NCBI GenBank assembly: GCA_003254905.1
Contig: QANU01016298.1
Span: forward strand, 157,850-221,849
From: Nissolia schottii
Lineage: Eukaryota > Streptophyta > Magnoliopsida > Fabales > Fabaceae
Direction: 5' to 3'
Length of the DNA stretch: 64,000 nt
In this document: in pieces, positions 22,367-33,345 of the stretch
How the letters are laid out: each line of letters starts with the position of its first letter
How positions within the stretch are numbered: the stretch's first letter is position 1
Program-made: the position numbers and the translations under genes
Notes under the pieces: generated by a model
Databases searched by the model: none
What the model saw: only the letters and a program-made list of their open reading frames with translations
What the model was told of the DNA's origin: nothing

Positions 22367-24782
22367 TGAAATACCCTAGCTAACTGTTTACGCGTACGTA
22401 GTAAACAAAGCTCATTAGGTTGTTTTCTACCTAGTCAGAATACCTTAGTCCTTTGTTATCTTTCAAAAATAGTTGCTTAAGAAAATAGGGACCCATTTTA
22501 AACTCTTCATTTGCATTGAATAATTATTAAAATAGAGCAATGCGTTGGAAAGAACAAATATAACAAAGCGTATAACAGTATAGTAATAAAGCATCCAATA
22601 TACATCCATTGGTCCATCATAGCAATCACATAGTTGTATATACAATAAGTAAAATATACATAACATGTACATAGACTAAAATACCAAATACATGATTCAA
22701 AATACATAACATCAAAATACAAGGGCTACTGGAATGCTACTCAGTATGCCCTTGGCAAAAATCTGAACATCTATCTATCTTTAGGCTCATATCCTGTCAT
22801 AGCCGCTCATGGCTCAGCTGGCGGCTCGTCTGCATCCTCAAAGTACGAATCATCTTCGGTACCTGAAGTCATAAGGCAGTGGGAATGAGAACGGTAGGTT
22901 CTCAGTGGAAATAGCTTTAGTTCCTGAGTCTCGTCTCATATTAGGTCAGACTTCAGGCCGCTCAGAGATTTCTAAGTGAACATGCATACTAAACATCCTA
23001 CTGATTATTATCTGGCCTAAGTTCTGAACGGCTTTATCTACACTACTATGTGATATGGGAACTACTCTTGCTTACTAAGTTCNTTTAATACATGTCTTGT
23101 ACATGGGTAGTTTGTATTCTCTTACGCGCTCGGTGGCAGCGTCCTTCTTAGTTCGTCATGTCCTTTCACCTTTGTAGTCATGGCCTTGACCACAACCTAC
23201 ACCCTTCTAACTTGGGGGAGGGCTAGGGGACTGCCCTTACGACGCGACCAAGCGTGGACTCGTTTACGTTTCTTTATGCCAACTACTTTGGGGCATGAAC
23301 CCTAAACCATAAACCCTAATTATATAACTAAGTTCTTTTCTTCCAGGTATGTCGGACCCTCTGTGGCTGGAACCTTCTTAAGAAATCATTGTTCCCTAGG
23401 GTTCAATTATGATCCTTTTTATAACATTAGGTGATAACCTCTAGTTATCTACATCCGTCCTAAGTCGTAATGGCGACCGAGTCCTCATGATGCAGACTAT
23501 CATTAATACTATACTCCACAGTTACTTTCATATACAATTCTTTCAATATCTATGCTTGTTGGAACATGTCGGAAAGCTCAAATATCAAGTTCTTCATTGG
23601 TCATTTGAATGACATGGATTAGTCATTCGAATGACACGAAAGTTTAGCTCTTTTTTTGTAAAAAGGGAGTGTCATTTGAATGACCAAGGTTAGGTCATTC
23701 GAATGACCTCTTAAAATGGCTCTCCGTGGGTAAAAATTGATGGTCATTAGAATGACCAGGGTTAGGTAATTCGAATGACCTAATAAAAATGCTCCAGGAT
23801 GAGTAAATTCCAGTGTCATTCGAATGACTATGGAAAGTCATTCGAATGGCCTTACTATAAACTCATCTGTAGCGTTGTTTCTTACATATTTCCCCAAGTT
23901 CTTTTACTGAAAACATAATTATACTCTCCATAGGTTCCAATAAGTACAATTATGTTCTTCTAACATCAAAACTATTCAGAATCACTTTTACAGCTTAATC
24001 TCAATATTTTTCACATAATATTTGCTAAATCAGTTTCACAAATATAAACACATAGGATAACATAAAAATCCACATAGATAGTGGGTCTAGGGTTACCCAC
24101 TTCCTAAGCTTTTTCTGAACCTGTGAAAGTGATGAGAAAAATATCCTCTTCACGCGGGTATGTTCCTCCTATTTTCCCTGAGTCCGGCAGCGTAACCGCA
24201 GTGTGCACAAACGATACCAGTAATTTGTGAAAGGAAAGAGAAGTGTGCCTTATTCAAAGCCAACTTTGTTGGCTATTTATAGCCAAGGGCTTCGGCCCTG
24301 TTCCTCTTTTTCTTTTATTTTTTCTTTATTTTATTTTCATTATTATATTATTATTTCCAAAAATATTTTAGCCTGAGGATAAGCCTCAAGTCCTCGTTGC
24401 CAGTTTTGATCACGTTTGATCGTGTTTGGTCGTTAATCGCTCGTGTACGAATATCCTAAAAATGTTCTAGACACATAGTCGCGGTCTACTAATTATTTTG
24501 GTCAGGCGGGTATGTCTGGTTGAGGTATTCGTGAACATCTCTCCATAAGAGTATATTTTAGGGATACCTTTGGGATTGGACGGAATTTCGGTATTCGTCG
24601 AAAATTGGCACGAACCTCACGCATTCCGCGAGATCGAGAAACAATTATTTTGACTAGCATTTGGAAGAGATAATTTATATAAATAACTTTCCCAGTCTAA
24701 ATAATCATCTCTAATATGCTTTTAATTAAGTGAACTTCGGAATTACGCGAAATCTTTTTAAGGGAAAAAGCGGGATGTTACA
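22367..24782 (+). repeat. Left LTR of the inner element
   Basis: 2416 bases, starting TGAAATACCC and ending GGGATGTTACA. Shares its first 65 bases with the arms of the 21402 fold-back. Shares internal blocks with the right copy, for example CTCAG(A)GA..TCTAAGTG and CGAGATCG near the 3' end. Contains the palindrome array at 23599-23851, which the right copy lacks. Confidence 0.75.
23599..23851. repeat. Array of paired 16-bp palindromes
   Basis: Eight copies of the palindrome GGTCATTCGAATGACC (with one or two changes each) begin at 23599, 23621, 23670, 23693, 23742, 23765, 23814 and 23836. They form four units about 72 bases long, each with two palindromes 22-23 bases apart. The copy at 23693-23708 is perfect. 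Confidence 0.95.
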
Positions 24783-25369
24783 CTAAGGTTCGTCGGGGCT
24801 ATAAACTATGGCACACACCTCAATCGCACAAAGGGTGTTGAGTTCACTAACCTTCTTCATTAGACCCTTCTTCCTTTTCTTGAATGTTGCCTTCCTCACT
24901 AAGTCATTCAGTATGAATGCAAGTTTCACCTTCTTCTAGTCATGGTGGTAGAATCAAAAACACAAAGATCACTAATATGAAATTGAAAAGAAAATATGAT
25001 GTTTTGTTGTGTTTTTCTTGTTCAGACAAGCTCTTCTTTGTATAGATCAATTGAAGATTGGCAAAATGATTTTACATTATGTCCTTGGAAGAATTAACAT
25101 GAGGTATTAAGTACCAAATATGTGTGCATAAACAAGAAGATGTTGAGTTTATATGGTCTTCTATTAATGGAGGGTATAGAATATTTAAAATTTTAAACGA
25201 TAAAATTTGCAATATGATGGAATAATTCAATGGTTTGGACCTGAATTCTTACCATGTTGGACAAACTGATTATAACATAATCATTGGATTCATAAAACTT
25301 GTAGATTCTTGTAACATTTTGTGTTGAATGAAATATTTTATTCATCCCTTTTAAATATGCCACACAAGT
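24783..25369. other. Interior of the inner element
   Basis: 587 bases between the two LTR-like ends. No ORF with family resemblance, no primer-binding site next to 24782 and no polypurine tract before 25370. Confidence 0.5.
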
Positions 25370-26454
25370 TGTAACACCCTAGCTGTTTATGCTTAAGTCG
25401 CAAACAATGCTCACTAGTTTGTCACTTTTTTAGTTGGAATACTTTTAGTCCTATAGTTACTTTCAAAATTATCTTTCATTGAAAATATGGACCAATTTAA
25501 ACTTTTTTCTTTGTTATGAAATCATAAATAATGAGCCGCGTATACGAGACAAGTCATATATATACAAGCGATAGAGTCTAAAAGATTTAGGCATTCTACA
25601 TCATATCGTATGATAATCTCAGGATAATTGTGAAGAATATAATTTACATACATTAGTAGTGGTCCAAATAACAATCACACACTTAGGCATATACATTAAT
25701 ACACACTTAATGCACTTATAAAGCCAATGACAAGTATATGTCATTTAGCTAATACAAAACATAATGTTTTACTGTCACGGTTTTCCATTTTAAATAGAAA
25801 TTCCTTTTTGCTCCTCTGCGGTGTCTTATGCGAAAGCTGATACCATGACGACCCCAAAATCAACCTTTACTGTCCCAAGGTAGGGTCTTCATCTTGTAAT
25901 TCCTCAGCAGATTCTTTAGGTGCTCCTGGAATCATAATGAATGGGGTGATAACATTGCATCCTCAGCGGGAATCCTAGGGGCTTAACTATTCGTTTTGAT
26001 TCATTTATGATCCACGCCACTCAGGAGATCTCTAAGTGTCAAAGTATACTAAAATCTCTACTTATTTTAGTCCATACTAGTCCTAAGCAACTTTAACTTA
26101 ATTAAATAGGTGACTGGGTAATTCTAATCTTTCATTACCTAAAGGTATTCGTGCTTTCTAAACCTAATCATTTAAATATTGTACTTTCGTAACTTAGGAT
26201 GGTCATAAAGGCATTATTATGAATTCCTTCTTCGCTTGGTATTGCCTTGTAACGTATACTTATGTCATTATCATATACATACAACAGATATACCATGCAT
26301 GAAGGGAATCTGGGAATTCTCCTATGCGCCCTGTCAGGTAATTCCATTGGGGCAGCATGTGTACAACTTGCTTCGTATTCGTATTCGTATTTGTATCTAA
26401 GGCAGAGCTCATGCTGGAGGTGGTACCGAACCACAACCGCATTTAGCGTAAATG

Positions 26455-26460
26455 CACACA

Positions 26461-26502
<42 letters not shown>
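26455..26502. repeat. (CA)n microsatellite
   Basis: ACACAC run with one ATA interruption. It creates spurious Cys-Val and His-Thr ORFs in the overlapping frames. Confidence 0.95.
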
Positions 26503-26775
26503 TATATAAAGTGACCATCCCTACACGTTGGGTGGTGAGGGGCTTGACCTTGGACAAGCCGGGGGTGGACATCGTATTCTTGTTCTTGACCTAATTTTCA
26601 TATTTCATATTACATATTCTGCTTATGTAGCAATTTCATATTTTTTGCCTAAACTCTCTTGTTCTTTCTTTATAGCTTTCCTTTCCTCTCCAGTCTTTTA
26701 TCATATCCTTTCTTTTCTCCCATGTCACTTTCTTTGAGACATTTACTTTCTATCAGTAGCATATTGAAACATATT

Positions 26776-27288
26776 TGTTGAAAGCCAAATGTTAAACTTT
26801 CTTTAAGTTGACGCAATTCCGTTCCCCTGCAACGGCGCCAATTTTGTTGAAAGCCAAATTACATTTTGTTAAAGGCTTTTGTCGGAAGCCTATTTGCACT
26901 TTCCAATTTGACATAGTTCTGTTCTCCGGCAACTTTTACCAAATTGGTTGAGAGCTTAATTTGACACTTTCAGTCGTTTAAAATAATATATCCTTCTTTA
27001 CGGCTTTCAGATCCACAAGGGATCCAATTGCAGTATAGTCGGGTATAGTCGTATCCACAGGGAGTTGCAAAAATACCTTTCTTGAGTTTAGTTAATTAAA
27101 CAATGAAGTGAAGGATTGGTAAATTGATTTGATAATTAGATAAATAAATAAGTAAATAAACAACATAAAATAAATAGGCAACAAATCAGAGGTAGATCCG
27201 GAAGCTTGTTGGGAATTGAATCATATCATAGTTTCATGCATCCATTTACTTATTACACAGAATTATCATTTCATTGATTGCCCGCCAN
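26776..27288 (-). mobile_element. Nested gypsy LTR fragment with primer-binding site
   Basis: On the minus strand an LTR-like stretch (about 27288 down to 26845) ends GGCTTTCAACA and is followed by AAATTGGCGCCGTTGC at 26844-26829. TGGCGCCGTTGC is the primer-binding site text of Athila/Tat-type gypsy elements (tRNA-Asp type). Text such as TATCCACAGGGAGTTG in the LTR part is also typical of such LTRs. The junction is duplicated 100 bases further on (GGCAAC at 26928, with TTACCAAATTGGTTGA). Fragment only; outer ends not set. Confidence 0.6.
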
Positions 27289-27618
27289 TCCTAAAAATAT
27301 TTCGGACATACCGTTGTGACCTATTAATTTTTCTTATTAATATTTAAATCTTCGTTGAGATATTCTTGAATTTATTTTCATATTAATGTCTTTTACAAAC
27401 TCCTGTGAGTCATGATTAAATTCCAATAATAACCTAACATCGACCCGAACGTCACCGGATGCCACGAGATCGCAAAATTATTATTTTTAACTAATATTAC
27501 AAGAATTAAAATTAATACTTGAATTTTATTTTATTTCTATTTTATCTTTTCCTTATTAAGATATTCGTAATTATGCATTTTGTGAAATTTTAGTAAAGGG
27601 AAAACTCGGGTTGTTACA

Positions 27619-27985
27619 GTGAAACCTTAAAAAATTAAGTTTAATATAAGGTCAATGTCACCTTAATTCAAATAAAATTGGCTAAGTTTAGTTTGAGGTC
27701 AGTGCAATCTTAAATGATTAAATTTAATCTGAGGTCAAACTCAACAAAAACTAAGTTTAGTCAATTTTCTGAGGTTAGTGATACCTTAAATAATTAAGCT
27801 CAGTCTGAGGTTAATGTCACCTTAATTCAATTAAAATTGGCTAAGTTTAGCCCCAAATTCAAGGTCAATGATACCTTAAATGAGTTTAATCTGAGGTCAG
27901 TGTTACCTTAATTCAGTTAAAATGATTAAGCTTCATATGAGGCTCAGTCTATTGAAGTACGCAAAAATTGGCTAAGTCCAGAGAA
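27619..27985 (+). repeat. Tandem repeat array, right part
   Basis: Continues the array of 21992-22366 from GTGAAACCTTAAA for about four more units, with more divergence at its end (GATTAAGCTTCATATGAGG). Confidence 0.88.
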
Positions 27986-28089
27986 GCTTAGACTAGACAA
28001 TAGGCAAAGAAAAGAAAAGCTTTTTCATTAATACAAAAATAATGTATAAAGGGAAAAAAGAAGGAAAAACAAGATCCTCAAGAGGCCTT

Positions 28090-30122
28090 GGGTGAGGATG
28101 GTCGACAATCTGGCCATCCTTAACTGGCTTCTCTACATCAAGCTAGTCGGCATCATCCCTGCAAGCCAACACCCTCACTTTCTTGGTCACTTCGTCAAAT
28201 CCCTCCCAGAATTGGTCTATGGAAAAAGGACTTTAACTCAGCTACCTCTATTTCATATGCATGCTCAAGGTCATCCATCTCTTGAACTAGCTCTTTCTTC
28301 TTTAGGCATTTTGCAGCATAACACTCCTTGCAAGATTCGAGGCAAGCAGTAAGAAGTTAATTCCTCTTAGTTCTTGTTGTCTTAAATAGTCTAAGCCAAC
28401 TCAGCATTAACCTTCTTGACATTCTCAGTGGCCACCCCAAGGAGGTCCTGCATCCTCTTAAGCTCGTCCATACAGGCAGCTTAGGTTGTCTTGCCATCTT
28501 CTTTCTTGGTAGCCTCCAACTCTGCAGCTCGGGCCTAGGCACCATACGCCCTCAAGGAAGATAGCTCAACCTCATGGGATTTCTTCTCTGTCATGGAGTT
28601 CTCCAAAATCCCTCTCACCTTATCCTCTAGAAGATGGGAGAGGACCTGCATTAGTATTAATCCCGAGATAGGGCCTTACTTGATGACACAGGAGAGATCT
28701 CCCGTAGCTATGGCCTCGAGGCCTCAAGAAACCTTGAGATTAGGGTATTACATCCCTCATCGATATTGACTCAGATGGCCAGGATGGAGGTCGATGGATG
28801 TTGCTCCACCTTCTTCTATTTCTTTTTCTGCAAATGAGAAGGGTCCTCTTCTTCAGTTTCATTAGTAGCAATTCCACCCCTAGTAGCAGAAGTTCCCTCC
28901 TCTAGCCATGGTATTTTGGCCGAAGGAGAGTTGGTAAGATCCAGCAGCTTAGTAGGATCCTTACTTGTCAACATTGGCATAGTAGAAACCAGCATTGCAG
29001 TGATCGATGCCCTCTAAGGTATGGTGGTGGCAAAGGTGACCTCTTGGAGGGACAATGTTCCCCGTTGACGATAGCAACAACTTTGGCTGTAACCTCATCA
29101 CTCTTCTTCATCTTTTTCAAGGCGTTCTTTTGCCAAATGAACTCGACATACTCCTCGACGTTGATCTGAGATGACTTTTTCGCTGCAAAAACAAGAAAGT
29201 GGAATCAACATTAGTTAACATCATAAAGTTTATAACAAAATAATAATCCCTCACCGATATGCTCAGTAACGATATTTGTCTCCCATTCATATCGAACGAG
29301 TTTGGTGCTGTAAAATGTTTTCTCCATCCAATCTCCAAAGAGAAACCTTATCAATCGGCGATCGTCGTTGGTAAGTTGGCTACAATCACAATCTGTGATC
29401 CTGGTCAGATCACGTTGACAATAAAGTAGAAAGAGATTGTCTCCCTTGCTTGTCCCCCTCCCTTGGGTTCAAGAAGAAGTGGTACAACTCCCTCCCCTCA
29501 ACATCAGTCCTAAGGCAAACTTTGAATAACTTCTCCTTAAAAGACTTGTAGGAGCTCATGAGTGGCTAAAATAGTTAACCATGACACCGACTACTAAGGG
29601 AGACCCAAACCCCTTTGTTCACTCCTTTTGACTGAAAGAAAAAGAAGAAAACCTCGACTCGGGGCTCAACTTTGAGGTGCTTCATGAGAACCTCAAAGGA
29701 TTGAATGAAATCCTATCCGTTTGGATGAATCTAAGATAGGGCAGTGTTTAGACAACGCATCACCACCATCTCAAAAGAGGTAAAGGGAAGAAGCTCCTAG
29801 ATAAAAAAGAAAGACATCGTATGCAAAAATAGTGTGAAAGTCTCCTATTCTAGATAATGTTACAAACCCTATCCCTAGGAGAGTAGGGATCGGCCACTAT
29901 AGACCTTTCATCCCCTGCGATAAAGGAATGAGTTCAGTGGAAAAGCCAAATAAGCTCAGGGTCTAGGTAGATGGGGACTTTAGCCCTAATGGACCCATAC
30001 ATCCAAGAGTAAGGGTCAAAACCTTCTCTGCTATCCTTGGCATCAAAACTGTCGTTGGTCCTCTCAAGGATTATTTCCTCAAACATGACTACAATGGACT
30101 CACAAAAACGAAAGAAGCACAC
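28090..30122 (-). pseudogene. Antisense ORF of the outer gypsy element
   Basis: Minus-strand protein remnant in several frames. Near 30087-29934: DSREGFDPYSWMYGSIRAKV and IYLDPELIWLFH. Near 29900-29850: SIVADPYSPRDRVC. Near 29740-29560: IHPNG, FIQSFEVLMKHLKVEPRVEV, FFFFFQSKGVNKGVWVSLSS. Near 29550-29460: SYKSFKEKLFKVCLRTD. This layout (Pro-Asn..FI..FEVL..HLKV..FF..F..KGV..WVSL..SYK.FK) is that of the 'putative gypsy type transposon' family (Pfam Transposase_28), often found antisense in plant gypsy elements. The distal part (28545-28090) is coiled-coil-like: MDELKRMQDLLGVATENV and VQEMDDLEHAYEIEVAEL. Many stops and shifts; the first ATG in frame is at 30087. Function unknown in the family. 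Confidence 0.75.
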
Positions 30123-30302
30123 TCACAATGAGAAAAAGGGGAACGGTGAAGGCTTAAAGGCACTGAATGAATTTATTTCTTATGAGGTTGAGAAACTTAC
30201 AGAAAGTTCTTTGGAAAAGCTAATGGAAGGAAGTGGAAACAGTTTCCTTTTTTTCTTCTCCTCTATTTAAAGAGTTTGTCTTTCTTTCTTCTCCCTGAAA
30301 TC

Positions 30303-31879
30303 TGATAGTTGATTATGGAAATAGCAAGAGTCGTACCCAATCTCACTACTAATGCAACTAAGGGATTGACACACACCAAAACGTCGATAATTTCAGTGCG
30401 CGATCAAATAATAATTTATAAAACTAAATTAACCCCAAAAACGTAGTAAAGGGGGCTAACCTAGGTCGTCTCTCAAGGAAGCAATTAGAACCAATTAAAA
30501 GTTTAACTAAATTTGTTTTGAATTGATTGCGTTAAAATAAAAGAAACTTAAAACAAATAAATAAACAATGATAAAAGGTAATATTCTGCATACGGCGTTT
30601 CCAGATCAAGGATTAATTGTCATTGATTCCTAATTAATTATCCATAAGAGGAGATGCTGTTTATTAGTTGAAATCTCTAACTAATACACAATTCACTTAA
30701 GAAACTACAATCGTCAATCCCCTGAGCATATATTAATATAGGAATTAAAACTAAGATCTCAACATTTAAAACCCATATCAATTATGTCCCAATTGCACAA
30801 CCTAATTAAATCTAATTAGTTCCCCAAAAAGTTCCTAAATTCTAAATCAAAAAATCCTACAATCGTCAAGATCTATCAACCTAGAATTAACCCTAACCAA
30901 TAACATGCAATCGCTATATTATTAATCACAGGCGGAATAAATCACGAATAAACATTAAGTACAAGACCTCGAATTAATCCTAATCTAGAGTTACCGCATG
31001 CAAGATATTAAGAAACTACTCCTCCATGGGTGGAGGATAAAAACTCATAATAAATAAAGAATAAGAAGAGAGTAAAAAATTCATGAAGAATTAAAATAAC
31101 AAAACCTGAATTAGAGAAGGAAAGAAATTCGCAAATAGTTGGGAGCTTGCGTTGTCAATGCGAGCGCCCCAACAATCCTTGAAGAACTAAGAACTAAGCA
31201 CTACTAACATAAACCTAAAGTGCATAAAATAAAAGAGAAAAGTGCAGAAAATAAAAGTGGAGGTTAAATGTGAAGTTGTTTCCAAGTTGTTGAGAAAGGA
31301 TGTCTATTTGTAGAGGATTGGCACAAAGTGAGTGTAAATCCCGCACTTTCAGCACAACAGTTAGTAAAATAGCGATAACATTGGCTACATATCAGATTGA
31401 GGTGATTCAAATCTCCAATTAAAGTTAAGAGATAAATCTACAACTTTGTTGTTGAAGTCAAATCAAGATTCAATCTCCATACTAGCACAAAATTCGTGGC
31501 AAAGTCAGCGTTAAAAAAATTCTCAGCAAATCTTTGACCAAATCTTTTTGAATTTGAATGTAATCTTGCATTTATTGGTCTCAATCTTCTCTTCAAATCT
31601 CTTCTTCAAAATTTATATCTTATCAAATCTCTTTCAAATCTTCAATGATCCTTTTGACAATTTATTTTCTGCAATTTAAAATAGAAAACTAAAAAAAGAA
31701 CAAAATAAATCTACACATTAAATTCTAAGATAAAGTAGTGCTCAAAATTGCATTTTTCTCAATTTCTCACAAAAGAGGATAATGTGCAAAACATATTAAT
31801 TAAGCATTAAAATTACATATTTTTAGTATACTGTGTTCAATTATAGAATAATAAAATAGTGTACAAACTCTACCTATCA
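30303..31879 (-). mobile_element. Solo LTR-like block
   Basis: On the minus strand it begins TGATAGGTAGAGTTTGTAC at 31879 and ends CATAATCAACTATCA at 30303, so TGATAG/CTATCA form short terminal inverted repeats of LTR type. Contains TAGGTCGTCTCTCAAGG (plus strand, about 30462), wording common in gypsy LTRs. Flanks AAATC and GGGAT do not match, so the 5-bp target duplication is not seen. It lies between the antisense ORF and the polypurine tract of the outer element. Confidence 0.55.
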
Positions 31880-32330
31880 GGGATCATATTTGATTAGACT
31901 AGATCGAAAGAGCATAATTCGCATAGGCTAGGTAGCCATTATAACTGTTATCATATCAAAGGTCACACCATTGGGCTTTGCATCGCATGTGGAGGGGTTC
32001 CTTACCCTATGTTTTGTCAGTTGGTGCATACCATGCAAAGAATGATCGTCGAAATGTCATTAGCCTGACCTAGTAAGAGTAAGACTACTCGCTAGAGTCC
32101 ATGGCAAAGGAAAAGAGCCCGTCTCAAGCTGAGCAAGACTGCTTGATAAATATTGGGGTTGAGACAAGGTGAGAGGACATGAACCCACACTGAGCTCAGC
32201 AAAATAGTCGCTTGAGTCAGGGGCTACTGCTGGGCTCCTGGATGAATTACTTCTCATGATCGCCATTGACAATTTAGGCTCAAACGTAACTTTGGTAAGA
32301 TCGAACACCACCTCGTCAGTAATGACCAAG
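31880..32330 (+). other. 3' untranslated region of the outer gypsy element
   Basis: About 450 bases between the solo LTR-like block and the polypurine tract. Higher GC than the surroundings. The minus-strand ORF at 32060-32329 has no recognised family. Confidence 0.5.
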
Positions 32331-32341
32331 CTTAGGGGCTA
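32331..32341 (+). promoter_or_regulatory. Polypurine tract before the 3' LTR
   Basis: CTTAGGGGCTA sits immediately before TGTATCAGAC, the start of the 3' LTR. A short G-rich tract here is the plus-strand primer site expected for an LTR retrotransposon in plus orientation. Confidence 0.6.
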
Positions 32342-32760
32342 TGTATCAGACTCAACCTAAGAGGCCCAATAACTAGGTCCAATGAGACGACATGGGAAAA
32401 AGGCTCATAGACAGGAACAAACCACATTGATGCAAAGTAACTCAGTCCAAGGAGACCCCCTTCCTCCACGACTTGCAACCTGGGGTGGAACACATACCCA
32501 CAACCACCACCACGAGTCCGTGGGTGGTTACCACAGCGTGGGGCAGATTCCATTACCCCCACTAAACACATCGAGGACCACGACCCCTCCCCTTGTGCTC
32601 ACACTATAAATACAAGACCTCCATCATGGCAAAGCAAGCTTGATCTATCCATTACATTCCTCCACACAAGATTATGTTCTGACTTTGTCATCGGAGTTCC
32701 TAACAGGGCCCCCTCCTAGGCACTCTTTGGAATCATTGAAGCTCGGAACCTCTAAGGGAT
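32342..32760 (+). repeat. 3' LTR of the outer gypsy element
   Basis: Starts TGTATCAGACTCAACC; same order of blocks as 20566-20984; promoter box CTATAAATA at 32604-32612. Homology with the 5' copy ends at CCTCTAAGGGA. Confidence 0.85.
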
Positions 32761-33345
32761 CTCATACAAGCCACTAATGCACTATGTACATTGTTGGGCT
32801 TGGTTAGAACAATATATATTTTTTATATATAAACTGTGTTACTAATAAATGACTTGAAAAATTCAACTTCTATAAAAAAAAAGGCAAAAATAAAATTTTA
32901 ATAAAACTAAAATAACTCTAACAGAGTATCATTAATAAAAAATATTTATTTATTTTGTTAAAAAATCACACACGTATATATATAGATATAAATGTAAATA
33001 TAAATACTATATATAATGACTATAATATTACGACACAACAACATTGATAACTTACTGGTAAAATTAGCTGTCTGCTAAACTTGATGGCAAAGCCAGACTA
33101 AAATTTAGAGGAATAATTTTGGGGTCTTGTCTAGAAAAAAAAAAGCAACATCTATGACTGCAATATGTGAAGGTAAAAGATTTTACTAGAATCGACGTTA
33201 AATAATTGAAGTGGCGAGAAAAGTTGAACGCGCAAAACAGAAAAAATGGGATTGAAAGAGAAGTAGCAAAAGAAAGGAAGATGGCTAAAATTAGTAGGCC
33301 AATTAATAAGAAAATCACGTATATTTTAAAAAACAAAAAGTCTCA
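32761..33345. other. Intergenic AT-rich sequence
   Basis: No gene. 32815-32860 (GTGTTACTAATAAATGACTTG) resembles 20420-20450 on the other side of the composite, so it may be a target-side repeat. Confidence 0.35.

Larger units (their letters stand above)
22367..27618 (+). mobile_element. Inner LTR element inserted in the tandem array
   Basis: Runs from TGAAATACCCTAGC to CGGGTTGTTACA, flanked by GTGAA at 22362-22366 and 27619-27623. The host tandem repeat resumes in exact phase, so the whole 5252-base span is one insertion site. It has two related long LTR-like ends (22367-24782 and 25370-27618) around a 587-base interior (24783-25369) with no coding sequence, primer-binding site or polypurine tract that I can recognise. 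The ends are clearly homologous at their termini and in several inner blocks but diverged. A non-autonomous or internally deleted gypsy-type element is the best reading. The plus orientation is arbitrary. Confidence 0.78.
25370..27618 (+). repeat. Right LTR of the inner element
   Basis: 2249 bases from TGTAACACCCTAGC to GGGTTGTTACA. Internal agreement with the left copy includes CTCAGCGGGAAT and CCACTCAGGAGATCTCTAAG. It contains a (CA)n run and a further nested fragment from about 26776 to 27288, which accounts for part of its length. Confidence 0.72.
20566..32760 (+). mobile_element. Nested Ty3/gypsy composite (outer element)
   Basis: Two direct repeats of about 420 bases (20566-20984 and 32342-32760), roughly 80% alike by eye, bound this element. 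Order on the plus strand: 5' LTR, a remnant of integrase C-terminus (21040-21396), a tandem-repeat 3' region, an ORF in antisense (about 30087 to 28090), a polypurine tract (32331-32341), 3' LTR. That order, with tandem repeats and an antisense ORF between integrase and the 3' LTR, fits plant Tat-lineage gypsy elements. Everything from the primer-binding site to most of integrase is missing between 20985 and 21040. Later insertions sit at 21402-21781, 22367-27618 and 30303-31879. No target duplication could be confirmed for the outer ends. Non-autonomous and dead. Confidence 0.82.

Noticed and set aside
23599-23851. CRISPR-like array of repeats and spacers
   Set aside because: Plant nuclear DNA inside an LTR; repeats are 16-bp palindromes in pairs and the spacers are related to one another, unlike CRISPR.
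22367-24782. Reading 22367-24782 and 25370-27618 as two independent solo LTRs
   Set aside because: Their inner flanks (CTAAG and ACAAG/GT) do not pair with their outer flanks, while GTGAA pairs across the whole span and restores the tandem array.
26168-26594. Cys-Val and His-Thr repeat proteins
   Set aside because: Produced by the (CA)n microsatellite inside an LTR.
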